Source: Lachnospiraceae bacterium
GTDB taxonomy: Bacteria > Bacillota > Clostridia > Lachnospirales > Lachnospiraceae
Direction: 5' to 3'
DNA length: 64,000 nucleotides
Assembly (NCBI GenBank): GCA_017551165.1
Contig: JAFZMO010000157.1
Coordinates: 1-64,000 of the forward strand
The first letter of the stretch is position 1; each line of letters opens with the position of its first letter. A program made the translations under genes and the position numbers. This document shows positions 1-8,527 of the stretch, piece by piece. Under the pieces are notes generated by a model. The model was not told the DNA's origin and did no database searches. It was given only the letters and a program-made list of their open reading frames with translations.

Positions 1-1982
1 ATGATGACGATGATGATGACTACAGAAAGCCCACGGAGCAGACGACGCCGGATCCGGGTGGAAACGGCACGACGCAGGATCCGCCGGGCGGAAACAGCAC
101 GACACAGGATCCTCCGGGCAATCCGTCCGAGGCGCTCCTGAAGGTCGGAGAGTATGTTTATCTGGCGCTGCCGGATCTGAACGTGAACCGGATCGGCGTA
201 TCGGCGCCGAAGCAGCTTGCCATCACGCAGATCAAGGGTGCTTCCAACAACATGATCGCGACGATGGACTCCAAGCAGATCGACGAGGTCGTGAAGGCGT
301 TTGCGAAGCTGAAGGTAACCTCGTATGACGGCGTGAGCTCGTCAAGCAAACAGAGCTCCGTGACATTTGTCTGGAGCGACGGCTCGCAGTCGACCGTGCT
401 GTTCGAGGGCAGCAAGCTCGCGTACAACACCGGCAAGGAAGTGCAGCTGTACTCACTTGAGGGCGGCGATGAATTCTGGACGACGGCGATGGGCTCCGGC
501 GGCAGCGGCGGCGATACGGAGGACCTCAAGACCGTGACCTGCACGGAAGAGAAGTTCGAGACGCAGGTTCCGGAGGAATGCCCGACGCTGTACAAGTCCG
601 GCGACGGCTTCTACATCGGTGCCAACGGCGCGGACGTGGACGCGAACATCATCCCTTACGTGCTTGTCGCACGGTGGAGCGGACTTGGTGTTTCGGCGCA
701 GGACTACCTGTCCGAGGTGGCGACGCCGGCGTTCCGCAACACGTACGGCGACAACCTGCTCCAGATCAGTGAGCAGGAGAAACTGGATGTCCAGTTTGCG
801 GACGGTGTGACGCGCACGATGTACGGTATGGCGTTCCGCTACAACGCTTCCGGCAACAGCCTCTGGATGTACCGCGTGGTCGGCGAGTTCGGCGGCGATC
901 TCGTGACATTTACCGCAAAATACATCGACGGCGAGGCGTGGTCGGAGAACCAGGCAATGAGTCTTCTCGAGTACGCGGTCGTTTATTTCCGGCTGACGGA
1001 CGCGAAGCAGGTGGACAACAAGCCGACGCCGACCCCGAAGCCGGGCGGCAACAACAATTCGGGCGACTTCCGTGTCGTGGCGAGCGATTCCGCATCGGTA
1101 AAGTACACAAAATATGACAACGGACTTTTCTCTGCGGACGTTCCCGAGGGCTGGGTAGTCAACGTGCATGAGCTGGCGGACTACCTGCACTACACGTTCC
1201 AGATCTACGACCCGAAGAATCCGGACCGGAGAGTGTACTACAACATCCGGCTGGAGGGCCTGTTCGCCTCCGAGGCGGACTACAAGTTCTTCAAGAACGC
1301 GTATCCGACTTCGGTGCTGGCGCAGATGCCGTGGGTGGATCCGCACAACACGGAGGAGTTCTTCAAGAAGTTCAACGAGGTCATGGAGCCGAACTACACG
1401 GCGAACTTCCGCTGCCAGACGATGAAGAATTTCAGGAAGATCGAACAGATTGGGACGGATATGTTCGGCGGCGACATCATCCGCGGAACATTTAAGAACG
1501 ATTCCGGCGAGGATATCGGAGGCGTGTTCTCGGTGTCCTATCTGGTGGCATCCCTCTACTACGTGAACGTGATGTACACGTACAACACATACAGCCTGAC
1601 GGCGCCTGAGAGCGAGCTGACGTCCTGGATGCCGGTGCTGGAGCACATCTTCGGATCGATCCAGTTCAGCAACGAGTTTGTGAAGGGCGTGAACCAGGAG
1701 CTGACCACGGTTTCCCAGGGAATCCGCAACGTCGCCAAGATCTGCTCGGAGACGACCGACATTGTCATCAGCGGTTGGGAGTCGCGGCAGGCATCGTACG
1801 ACCGGATCTCACAGAAGCAGAGCGATGCGACGCTCGGTTATGAGCGTGTCTATGACACAGAGAAGGATATGATCTACAGAGCGCCTCTGGATTTCTTTGA
1901 CAACTATTCCGGAGATCGCTATCAGGCCGTGACGGACAACCAGTATCTGTTGCCGGTCGACGGTTACATTGAGTGGAAGTAA
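1..1982 (+). CDS. Surface-type protein of unknown function, 5' end cut by window
   Basis: The reading frame is open from base 3 to the TAA at 1980-1982, and its start lies left of the window; an internal ATG at 183 is not the likely start because coding continues upstream. The visible 5' part encodes six aspartates, then a Pro/Thr/Gly/Asn-rich linker with two copies of a TTQDPPG-type unit. A beta-rich domain follows (codons about 60-160). Near base 1020 a second linker (PTPTPKPGG) leads into a C-terminal domain of about 310 residues. Such linkers are typical of exported, membrane-anchored Gram-positive proteins, so surface location is inferred; the signal or membrane segment would be off the window. 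No family recognised. mnmA follows after 11 bases, so the two are probably co-transcribed. Confidence 0.8.
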   Translation, partial: DDDDDDYRKPTEQTTPDPGGNGTTQDPPGGNSTTQDPPGNPSEALLKVGEYVYLALPDLNVNRIGVSAPKQLAITQIKGASNNMIATMDSKQIDEVVKAFAKLKVTSYDGVSSSSKQSSVTFVWSDGSQSTVLFEGSKLAYNTGKEVQLYSLEGGDEFWTTAMGSGGSGGDTEDLKTVTCTEEKFETQVPEECPTLYKSGDGFYIGANGADVDANIIPYVLVARWSGLGVSAQDYLSEVATPAFRNTYGDNLLQISEQEKLDVQFADGVTRTMYGMAFRYNASGNSLWMYRVVGEFGGDLVTFTAKYIDGEAWSENQAMSLLEYAVVYFRLTDAKQVDNKPTPTPKPGGNNNSGDFRVVASDSASVKYTKYDNGLFSADVPEGWVVNVHELADYLHYTFQIYDPKNPDRRVYYNIRLEGLFASEADYKFFKNAYPTSVLAQMPWVDPHNTEEFFKKFNEVMEPNYTANFRCQTMKNFRKIEQIGTDMFGGDIIRGTFKNDSGEDIGGVFSVSYLVASLYYVNVMYTYNTYSLTAPESELTSWMPVLEHIFGSIQFSNEFVKGVNQELTTVSQGIRNVAKICSETTDIVISGWESRQASYDRISQKQSDATLGYERVYDTEKDMIYRAPLDFFDNYSGDRYQAVTDNQYLLPVDGYIEWK

Positions 1983-1993
1983 GAGGTTGAACA

Positions 1994-3055
1994 ATGACGA
2001 AGGTGATCGTGGGGATGTCGGGAGGCGTGGACAGCGCCGTGGCCGCATACCTGCTCAAACAACAGGGCTATGACGTTGTCGGCGTGACGCTCCGCATGTG
2101 GGAGGGCGAGGAGAACCGCTGCTGCGAGATCGATGACGCGCGGCGGGTCGCGATGAAGATCGGGATCCCGTTCTATCCGCTGAACTGCTCGGAGGTGTTC
2201 CGCGACTGCGTGGAACGGCCGTTTGTGCGGGAGTATCTGCGCGGCATGACGCCCAACCCCTGCATCGAATGCAATCGCTTCGTCAAATGGGACCGGATGC
2301 TGCAGGCGGCGAAAGCCCTGCACGCGGACGCGATCGCAACCGGTCACTATGCGTCCGTCGAGAAGCTTCCGAACGGAAGATACACCGTGCACAAGGCGCT
2401 TCACACCGAGAAGGACCAGGCGTACATGCTCTATAAACTGACACAGGAGCAGCTCGCCGCGACGGTCATGCCGCTCGGCGGACTCACCAAGGAGGACGTG
2501 CGCCGCATCGCAGCGGAGGCCGGACTTCCGGTCGCCGACAAGGCGGACTCACAGGAGATCTGCTTCGTGCCGGACGGTCATTACTCAGACTACGTCGCGG
2601 AGCACGCGGAGACGCCGGTGCCGGGCGAGGGCAACTTCGTCGATGAGGACGGGAAGGTTCTCGGAAGGCACAAGGGCATCGTCCACTACACCGTAGGGCA
2701 GCGCAAGGGACTCGGCATCGCGCTCGGGCATCCGGCGTATGTCAAGGAGATCCGCGTGGACACCGACGAGGTCGTCATCGCGGACGAGCCGGCGCTGTAC
2801 AGTCGGAAAATGATCTGCCGCGACGTGAATTTTATGAGCATTCCCGAGCCGGAGAGCGGCGCGACGCTGCGGGCTTCGGTGAAGGTTCGCTACCACCATG
2901 CGGGCCAGAATGCGACACTTACGATGCTCCCGGACGGCCGCGTGTCGGTCCGGTTCGACGAGCCGGTGCGAGCCATCGCACCCGGACAGTCCTCGGTGTG
3001 GTACGACGAGAACGACTGTGTGGTCGGCGGCGGTATCATTGAGTCGGCGGAGTAA
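1994..3055 (+). CDS. mnmA: tRNA-specific 2-thiouridylase MnmA
   Basis: 353 aa, normal family length. MnmA uses ATP and persulfide sulfur to make 2-thiouridine at the wobble position (U34) of tRNAs for Lys, Glu and Gln in the cytoplasm. Seen: the PP-loop SGGVDS at residues 9-14, the first catalytic cysteine in TPNPCIECN (Cys90), and the second in DSQEICFV (Cys190), followed by the C-terminal beta-barrel region. All key residues are present. The ATG at 1994 lies 11 bases after the preceding stop, with a GAGGTTGA-type ribosome site. A strong stem-loop at 3134-3172 terminates it. Confidence 0.97.
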   Translation: MTKVIVGMSGGVDSAVAAYLLKQQGYDVVGVTLRMWEGEENRCCEIDDARRVAMKIGIPFYPLNCSEVFRDCVERPFVREYLRGMTPNPCIECNRFVKWDRMLQAAKALHADAIATGHYASVEKLPNGRYTVHKALHTEKDQAYMLYKLTQEQLAATVMPLGGLTKEDVRRIAAEAGLPVADKADSQEICFVPDGHYSDYVAEHAETPVPGEGNFVDEDGKVLGRHKGIVHYTVGQRKGLGIALGHPAYVKEIRVDTDEVVIADEPALYSRKMICRDVNFMSIPEPESGATLRASVKVRYHHAGQNATLTMLPDGRVSVRFDEPVRAIAPGQSSVWYDENDCVVGGGIIESAE

Positions 3056-3133
3056 ACTCCGGGTCGGGCTCGAGCACGGAATTCCAAAGAACACGTAAGA
3101 AAGAACACGAAATACAGAACAGAACATAACAAA

Positions 3134-3176
3134 AAGCAGGGGCGCGGAAGGATCTCTTCCGTGCCCCTTGCTTGTT
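3134..3176. terminator. Bidirectional rho-independent terminator between mnmA and the convergent gene
   Basis: A stem of about 17 bp (3134-3150 with 3155-3172, a few G-T pairs) is flanked by A-rich sequence on the left and TTTT on the right, so it can serve mnmA on the plus strand and the minus-strand gene ending at 3214. Confidence 0.85.
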
Positions 3177-3213
3177 TTCAGTATTGCGGGCGAAGCATTT
3201 TCCGAAGAAAAGT

Positions 3214-4278
3214 TCAGTTGAACAGCGCGTTGCCGAGCTTGTCGGAGAGGTGCCATACGCTGCCGAGAGGTTTCTGCGTGAGGGTGCCGCCGACAGGGCC
3301 GTACTCCACCGGGATCTGTTCGGTGTAGAAGAGGTAGCCATTGTGGTAGGTGACCTCGGCGTACACCTTGAGGTCGACGAGATCCTCCGCGTACATGAAT
3401 GCGATCTCCGTGTCGGGGATTTCCCAATGGGTCTCCTCCGAGGTGAATACCAGCGTCTTTAGAACCATGTTATCCTTGGTCATCACGACAATCTTTCCCT
3501 CGTCGACCCAGCCCTTTTTGAGCGGATCGTGGATCGTGCCGGAGAGGATCGTGCGCTGTTCACGGTTGTCCGATACGATGCGGATCTTCGAGCGGCTGAA
3601 GTCGATGGGCTGCGCAATATGTGCATCGTCCATCGGGAGTTCGTAGCGATACTCGTTGCCGTTATAAGACAGATCCAGGTACGGAGTGTTTTTCACGATG
3701 TCCGGATGGCAATCCGATTCGATTCGGAAGTGGAAGATCGTGACATCCTCGTGGTACTCCTCATAGGAATTCATCTGTACGATCTCGCCGTATTTGTTTC
3801 GGAACGTCAGGAGTCCCCATTGCGCGTGCGGACCGGCCGTTTCATCCACGATCACCGAGAGGTCGATCGCAAATCCCGACGCTACGTTAACGGCATCGGT
3901 GAAATCAACCGTGTACTGATAACTCTCTATGTACGGTGCCAGGTACAGCGCGGTGTCCAAGACCGAATCGGAGCGACACACACCGATCGGCGTACTCTTG
4001 GAAGCGATGTCGCTGTATTTGAACTCCACAACCGTCTTCTCGAGCGACGAGATCCGACGGGACATGGCGTCGATATCGTTTTCGTAGTCCCAACGGAAAT
4101 CACTCAGAGAGGCTTTCAGGCTGTTGACCTTACCGATGCTGTCCTCCAGATCTTCGCGGAGCTGCGAGTTTTTTATGCACAGAAAAATGCATATGCCAAC
4201 CAGCAGCACGAGAAGACCCAATGTCCACCGGTTGTACTTCTTGTCGGAACCGTTGGTTCCCTGTTCGTTTTCATTCAT
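3214..4278 (-). CDS. Single-pass membrane protein with coiled coil, function unknown
   Basis: 354 aa. A short hydrophilic N-terminus is followed by one strongly hydrophobic segment at about residues 17-36, then a probable coiled coil at about 38-88 with heptad-like Leu/Ile spacing. The rest is about 260 residues of soluble, beta-rich sequence predicted outside the cell (topology inferred from the membrane segment). The middle and C-terminal parts read like two immunoglobulin-like or jelly-roll domains, but no family is recognised. It is transcribed alone, convergent with mnmA and divergent from the gene at 4702. ATG start with the upstream sequence GGGGGAAATTATA. Its promoter should lie in the long upstream gap. 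Confidence 0.82.
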   Translation of the reverse strand: MNENEQGTNGSDKKYNRWTLGLLVLLVGICIFLCIKNSQLREDLEDSIGKVNSLKASLSDFRWDYENDIDAMSRRISSLEKTVVEFKYSDIASKSTPIGVCRSDSVLDTALYLAPYIESYQYTVDFTDAVNVASGFAIDLSVIVDETAGPHAQWGLLTFRNKYGEIVQMNSYEEYHEDVTIFHFRIESDCHPDIVKNTPYLDLSYNGNEYRYELPMDDAHIAQPIDFSRSKIRIVSDNREQRTILSGTIHDPLKKGWVDEGKIVVMTKDNMVLKTLVFTSEETHWEIPDTEIAFMYAEDLVDLKVYAEVTYHNGYLFYTEQIPVEYGPVGGTLTQKPLGSVWHLSDKLGNALFN

Positions 4279-4390
4279 TATAATTTCCCCCGTAAATCAA
4301 AGATCGTACCATTCGGTAACGCAATGCAGTATATCACCGTGCACCTTCGGAATCAAGATTTCTTCACGGAAAATGCTCTCCGAAAACGGT

Positions 4391-4436
4391 AGAATGCGCC
4401 CGTACAGAGTTGAACGGACTCTGCGGGGCGCATTCT
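4391..4436. other. GC-rich hairpin in divergent intergenic region
   Basis: Bases 4391-4410 and 4418-4436 form a near-perfect stem of about 18 bp with a 7-base loop. It lacks a clear T run on either side, so it may be a structured leader of the minus-strand gene or a weak terminator rather than a standard terminator. Confidence 0.5.
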
Positions 4437-4701
4437 GCCAATAGGATATGATTAAGTTGGTTGACGGCTATCTCTTACGGTCCCTATGATAAACCATTGC
4501 GTGTCCCATAATCGGGACTCCGGGCGCTTTTTGCAAGCTGTTTGCAACATTTTTCGAGCTTTTTGAACTTTTTCAGCGGATTTTGGAAGAGAGTTGGAGC
4601 GTATTTGGAATCTGGTTGGAATTTGTCGTAAGAAACGGTGAAGACCGTTGCGGGATCGGCCGAAGTGTGGTGTGATGAACGCGTAAGAGGGAGGAAACGA
4701 A
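4437..4701. promoter_or_regulatory. Gene-free upstream region with phased T-tracts
   Basis: No gene is visible between the divergent starts at 4278 and 4702. Runs of 3-5 T begin at 4528, 4541, 4550, 4560, 4569 and 4581, about one helical turn apart, a pattern expected to give intrinsically bent DNA. A small inverted repeat (GTCCC/GGGAC) lies near 4503-4518. It probably holds the promoter of the gene at 4702, though no convincing -35/-10 pair stands out. Confidence 0.5.
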
Positions 4702-5736
4702 ATGGGAGAGTGGTTTCGAAAATGCAGATTCGGCGTTGTGACGGCGATCGTGATCACGCTGTTCACGGCGTACGCGCTGATGGACGTGTTCGTGATCCCG
4801 CACGAGTACCGCGGCGAGGAAACCGCGGCGGAGGACGACGAGCTCCGTGTGGCTAAGGTGACAGGCACCGACGGGAAGAATACGGCCGACGGAAAGAATA
4901 CGGTTGAAAACAGCGTCGCCGGAAGCGGCGACGATAACCATACAAACAACAACGACACAGACAACAACGACACAGACAACAATGATGCAGGGACACCGGG
5001 CGAGCCTGTCATCACCGACAACTCGTACCGCGATGACAACATCTCGGTGACCATCACGGAGTACCGCGTCAACGACACAAGCGTGTACGTGGCGGACGTG
5101 ATCGTCTCCTCGCCGGAATACCTGACAGCGGCGTTTGCCAAGGGAAAATACGGGCGCAACGTGAAGGAGGCGACCTCGACGATCGCCGAGCGCACGGGCG
5201 CGATCCTCGCGATCAACGGGGATTTCTACGGAGCCCGCAACGCCGGTTATGTCATCCGAAACGGCGTGTTGTACCGGTCCGGCGGATCGGACAACGAGGA
5301 CCTCGTCGTGTACGGGGACGGAAGCTTTGCGATTGTGCAGGAGTCGGAGGTGAGCGCCGCGCAGCTGTTAGCGGACGGTGCGACCCAGGTGTGGTCGTTC
5401 GGCCCCGGCCTTTTGGAAAATGGGGAGATTACAGTCTCCGCGAGACAGGAGGTCGGCAGGGCAATGGCTTCGAATCCGCGTACGGCGATCGCGTACGTGG
5501 AGGAAAACCATTATCTCTTCGTTGTGGGAGACGGGCGCACCGGCGTAAGCGACGGGCTGACACTGTATGAGCTGGCGTCGTTTCTGAAGACGCTCGGCGC
5601 ACAGACCGCATACAACCTCGACGGCGGCGGATCCTCGACGATGGTGTTCCTCGGGGAGGTTGTCAACAATCCCACGACGGGAGGCAACAAGATATCGGAG
5701 AGGAGCGTGAGCGACATTGTATGCATCGGGTACTGA
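4702..5736 (+). CDS. Membrane-anchored phosphodiester glycosidase (NAGPA-domain) family protein
   Basis: 344 aa. An N-terminal membrane anchor spans about residues 9-33; a low-complexity Asn/Asp/Thr spacer covers about 55-100; the rest is a phosphodiester glycosidase (NAGPA-type) domain. Diagnostic stretches are AILAINGDFYG at about 167-177 and the Gly-rich NLDGGGSSTM near 313-322. The family includes the enzyme that uncovers mannose 6-phosphate and bacterial exopolysaccharide-associated proteins; the substrate here is unknown, plausibly a phosphodiester-linked sugar in cell-wall polymer or exopolysaccharide. Active site outside the cell is inferred. The ATG has an upstream GGGAGGAAACG ribosome site. 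The next gene overlaps its 3' end by 20 bases. Confidence 0.88.
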   Translation: MGEWFRKCRFGVVTAIVITLFTAYALMDVFVIPHEYRGEETAAEDDELRVAKVTGTDGKNTADGKNTVENSVAGSGDDNHTNNNDTDNNDTDNNDAGTPGEPVITDNSYRDDNISVTITEYRVNDTSVYVADVIVSSPEYLTAAFAKGKYGRNVKEATSTIAERTGAILAINGDFYGARNAGYVIRNGVLYRSGGSDNEDLVVYGDGSFAIVQESEVSAAQLLADGATQVWSFGPGLLENGEITVSARQEVGRAMASNPRTAIAYVEENHYLFVVGDGRTGVSDGLTLYELASFLKTLGAQTAYNLDGGGSSTMVFLGEVVNNPTTGGNKISERSVSDIVCIGY

Positions 5737-6151
5737 TCGGGACAACCGCACGGGCATGGGATTCGTTCGCGCGGCGTTAGTGTACACTGCGGTCGCCGTC
5801 TCGGTTGCGATGTTCGGCGCCGTGTATGAGAGCTTCAGCTTCGGCGTGTATTCGTACTGGATGATCTACGCATTTGCCGTGCCGCTCGTGCTCGGCACCA
5901 TACCGGCGCTGTGGCTTGCCGCCTCGGGCGCACGCATCCGGATACCGCTTCTGTCGCGGAAACTGTGGCACGCGGGCATCGCGGTGTGGACCGTAGGAGC
6001 GCTTTTTACCGGAGTTCTCGCCATCTACGGAACCGGCAGCAACTGGTCGTACGCGTATGCGGCGGCCGGCTGGATCCTTCTTGTATCGGCGGTCTTCGGG
6101 GTTCTCCCGGGGCTGTTTCGCCGGAATGCGGAGAAACAGCAACAACAATAA
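5717..6151 (+). CDS. Small four-helix membrane protein, function unknown
   Basis: 144 aa if started at the TTG at 5717, which has AGAGGAG about 11 bases upstream and overlaps the preceding gene; an in-frame ATG at 5756 without a good ribosome site is the alternative (131 aa). Four hydrophobic segments fill most of the protein, and the tail ends in four glutamines. The layout resembles small four-helix membrane proteins of the DUF3021 kind common in Firmicutes, but the match is only impressionistic. Translational coupling to the glycosidase-family gene upstream suggests a joint envelope role. A strong terminator follows at 6199-6236. Confidence 0.72.
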   Translation: MYASGTDRDNRTGMGFVRAALVYTAVAVSVAMFGAVYESFSFGVYSYWMIYAFAVPLVLGTIPALWLAASGARIRIPLLSRKLWHAGIAVWTVGALFTGVLAIYGTGSNWSYAYAAAGWILLVSAVFGVLPGLFRRNAEKQQQQ

Positions 6152-6198
6152 GCAGACAAGACACTTAGATACATTTTTTCCAATCCCTTCTTTACACA

Positions 6199-6236
6199 GC
6201 AAAAATGCCGTAACAGCGATGTTGCGGCATTTTTGC
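6199..6236. terminator. Bidirectional terminator with GNRA-type loop
   Basis: GCAAAAATGCCG pairs with CGGCATTTTTGC, and the stem extends inward (one G-T pair) to a GCGA loop, about 17 bp in all. A and T runs on both flanks allow termination of the plus-strand gene ending at 6151 and of the minus-strand degV-type gene ending at 6286. Confidence 0.93.
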
Positions 6237-6285
6237 GTTGAGGAATATGAAGAAAATGTTGTAGTCGTCGTTGCAAAAGATCGGC

Positions 6286-7269
6286 TTAGCGTCCTGCGAC
6301 CGGCGAGCGGTTGCCGTCCTTGAGAGCTTCGATCTGCGCGGAAACCGCCTGCGAAGCGCGGGAGAGGATGCCTTCCCCGTTGAGCTCGCGGTCCTTGCCG
6401 AGGAAGAACAGGGCGATCGTGTCGGGACCGACATGGCTGCCGGTGCAGAAGTCGTAGGTCGTATCGATGAACCCGCGCACCTTGATGCGGCGGGTGATCT
6501 CATTCATGATGTAGATTGACTCCTCGTAGGCGTCTGCGTGAGCGATGCCGAGGAGCTGGTTCTCCGGGTCGACGACGTTGTCGCAGACGAGGGAGATGAG
6601 AGCGTTGAGTGCAGCCTTGCGGCCGTGGCACTTCTTGTACTGTACGATGTGACCGTCCTTGTCGCCGCGCAGGATCGGCTTGATGCTCAGCAGGTTGCCG
6701 ATCAAGGCCTTCGAGCCGGTCAGACGGCCGGTCTTCGCGAGATAGCGGAGGTCGCCGACGGTAAATACGCCGTTGATGCGGGGCACCATCACCTCGATCG
6801 CCGGAGCCACCTCGTCGATCTCCTTGCCCTCGGCGCGCATCTCACTCGCGTAGATCGCGAGGATGCCGGTCGCGAGAGAAGCGTTCTTCGTGTCGATCAG
6901 GCGGACGCAGCGCCCGTTGGGAGCGTCGTCCATGATCGATTCCGCTGCGATGCGGGCGGAGTTGAAGGTGCCGCTGATACCGCTGCTGATCGTGAGACAG
7001 AGCACATCATCGCCGTTCTCCATGATCTCGCGGAACGCCTCTTCGAACTCGCCGCAGCCGATCAGTCCGGTCTGGACCTTCATGCCGCCGCGGATCGCGT
7101 CGTAATATTCCTTGCCCTTCGCGCGCTCCTCCTCGATCGTAAGGTCGGGATTGAAGCACACGAGCGGCTTGCCGTCGGTAATATTCACAAAGGAAAGAAC
7201 CCGGATGTCGTAGTGCCGAACGAGTTCGGCGGGGATGTTCGCACCGGAGTCCACAATAATCTGAAACAT
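6286..7269 (-). CDS. DegV family fatty-acid-binding protein
   Basis: 327 aa. DegV/FakB proteins bind a fatty acid and, in many Firmicutes, present it to the kinase FakA, feeding exogenous fatty acids into phospholipid synthesis. Seen: the N-terminal IIVDSGANIP stretch (the DS-type start of the fold), the TISSGISGTFNSA segment that contributes to the ligand pocket, and the central GRL.GSKALIGNLLSIKPI segment typical of the family. Length is slightly above average. The ATG is preceded by TTGGAGGACATTC, a good ribosome site, and by a textbook sigma-A promoter. It is transcribed alone; no fakA is in the window, so the partner is unknown. Confidence 0.93.
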   Translation of the reverse strand: MFQIIVDSGANIPAELVRHYDIRVLSFVNITDGKPLVCFNPDLTIEEERAKGKEYYDAIRGGMKVQTGLIGCGEFEEAFREIMENGDDVLCLTISSGISGTFNSARIAAESIMDDAPNGRCVRLIDTKNASLATGILAIYASEMRAEGKEIDEVAPAIEVMVPRINGVFTVGDLRYLAKTGRLTGSKALIGNLLSIKPILRGDKDGHIVQYKKCHGRKAALNALISLVCDNVVDPENQLLGIAHADAYEESIYIMNEITRRIKVRGFIDTTYDFCTGSHVGPDTIALFFLGKDRELNGEGILSRASQAVSAQIEALKDGNRSPVAGR

Positions 7270-7305
7270 GAATGTCCTCCAAACAGGATTTTTGTTTACG
7301 AGTCA

Positions 7306-7334
7306 ATTATATATGGTTTTTAAAACTATGTCAA
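7306..7334 (-). promoter_or_regulatory. Consensus sigma-A promoter of the DegV gene
   Basis: On the minus strand TTGACA (7334-7329) and TATAAT (7311-7306) are both perfect and separated by exactly 17 bp, 37 bases from the start codon. Confidence 0.93.
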
Positions 7335-7483
7335 GAGTTTCTTTTGTCTGTTTTTCTTTGACATCAAAGTCCGAAAACGCGCTATCCCACAGGCGGCTGC
7401 GGGTCATTTTTCGCAAAATAAGCCCTTGCGTGCCATAAAATTTTACATTATTGCGGAAAATGAAAACCACGTGCTTTTTCCGA

Positions 7484-7512
7484 TTGAATCGCATAATCGT
7501 ATCGTCTATACT
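7484..7512 (+). promoter_or_regulatory. Sigma-A promoter of the mscS-type gene
   Basis: TTGAAT at 7484-7489 and TATACT at 7507-7512 with a 17-bp spacer. The rest of the 298-base gap 7270-7567 holds the divergent promoter, a weak CCCACAG/CTGCGGG hairpin near 7388, and no gene. Confidence 0.8.
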
Positions 7513-7524
7513 GAACCTAGGAGC

Positions 7525-7540
7525 CCGGCCGGAGGGCCGG
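7525..7540 (+). promoter_or_regulatory. Leader stem-loop upstream of mscS-type gene
   Basis: CCGGCC (7525-7530) pairs with GGCCGG (7535-7540) just after the expected transcription start and 27 bases before the ATG. One of a recurring class of short leader hairpins in this window. Confidence 0.55.
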
Positions 7541-7567
7541 AGAACGAGAGAAGCAGGAGGTAGCCTT

Positions 7568-8461
7568 ATGAAATTGAAGAAGTCCGTATTGATCCGGTTG
7601 ATCGTGTGCGTTGTTCTGTTGATGGCCGTGCTGGGGATCGGTTCCGCCACCGACGGATTCGGGTTTGACGATCTGGGAGATGCGATCTCCGAGGTGCACT
7701 GGGGCCGCGTGCTGCGGCTGTTTGTGATGATCTTCGGCGTGATCGCGTTCACGACGCTGCTCGAGTTTTTCTTAGGGCTGTTCCAGCCGGAAAATCATCG
7801 CATCCGCTCGATCCTCTCGATCATTTCCAGCTTGATCAAGTACGTTGCGGCGATCGTGATCCTGTGCTGGGGACTCTCGATCCTCGGCGTCAACGTTTCG
7901 ACGATCGTGGCCAGCGTAGGAATCCTGGCACTGATCATCGGTTTCAGCGCGGAGAGTTTGATCGCGGACGTCGTGACCGGAACCTTCATGCTGTTTGAGA
8001 ATCAGTACAACGTCGGCGACATCGTGGAGATTGACGGGTTCCGCGGGACCGTCACGAGCATCGGCATCCGCACGACGTGCGTCACCGACATGGGTGGCAA
8101 TGTGAAGATCGTCAACAACTCTGCGATGCAAAATGTCTTAAACCGCTCCGACATGCCTTCGCGCAGCGTGAGCGATATTGCGATCCCGTACGGGACCGAC
8201 CTGTTGAAGCTGGAGGAGGGGATCCCCGGACTGATGGAGGAGATCCTCGCGGCTCATCCCGATGTCATGAAGGAGGCACCGAAGTATCTCGGTGTGCAGG
8301 AGCTCGCGGACAGCGCGGTTGTTCTTCGCTTCGTCGTCAATGTCGACGAGAAGGACATCTACAGCGGAGCGCGTGTTCTGAACCACGACCTGCTTCTCGG
8401 ATTCCGCAAGCTCGGTGTCGAGTGCCCGTTCCCGCAGATGGATGTTCACCTCGACCGGTGA
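7568..8461 (+). CDS. mscS: Small-conductance mechanosensitive channel (MscS family)
   Basis: 297 aa from the ATG at 7568, chosen because AGGAGG lies 8 bases upstream; earlier in-frame codons run through the promoter and leader. MscS channels open under membrane tension and release solutes on osmotic downshock. Seen: hydrophobic segments at about residues 8-26, 47-70 and 85-108, then the pore-lining helix rich in Gly/Ala and the conserved MscS segment FENQYNVGDIVEIDGFRG at about 138-155, followed by the cytoplasmic beta and alpha/beta domains. Length fits the short three-helix type. The next gene starts 66 bases later. Confidence 0.95.
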   Translation: MKLKKSVLIRLIVCVVLLMAVLGIGSATDGFGFDDLGDAISEVHWGRVLRLFVMIFGVIAFTTLLEFFLGLFQPENHRIRSILSIISSLIKYVAAIVILCWGLSILGVNVSTIVASVGILALIIGFSAESLIADVVTGTFMLFENQYNVGDIVEIDGFRGTVTSIGIRTTCVTDMGGNVKIVNNSAMQNVLNRSDMPSRSVSDIAIPYGTDLLKLEEGIPGLMEEILAAHPDVMKEAPKYLGVQELADSAVVLRFVVNVDEKDIYSGARVLNHDLLLGFRKLGVECPFPQMDVHLDR

Positions 8462-8478
8462 TCCGTGAGGCGGTAAGG

Positions 8479-8494
8479 CGCAGCAGGCGCTGCG
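8479..8494 (+). promoter_or_regulatory. Intercistronic stem-loop
   Basis: CGCAGC (8479-8484) pairs perfectly with GCTGCG (8489-8494), lying in the 66-base gap between the mscS-type gene and the next membrane-protein gene. Confidence 0.5.
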
Positions 8495-8527
8495 TCCGGG
8501 TAGGAATGTCGAAGGAGGTCACAGGGT

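Noticed and set aside
453..1646. Long opposite-strand open frames, for example at 453-1646, 11247-12491, 16274-17443 and 46396-48363
   Set aside because: They lie opposite well-supported genes, have Arg/His-rich low-quality composition and no ribosome sites; typical shadows in GC-rich coding DNA.
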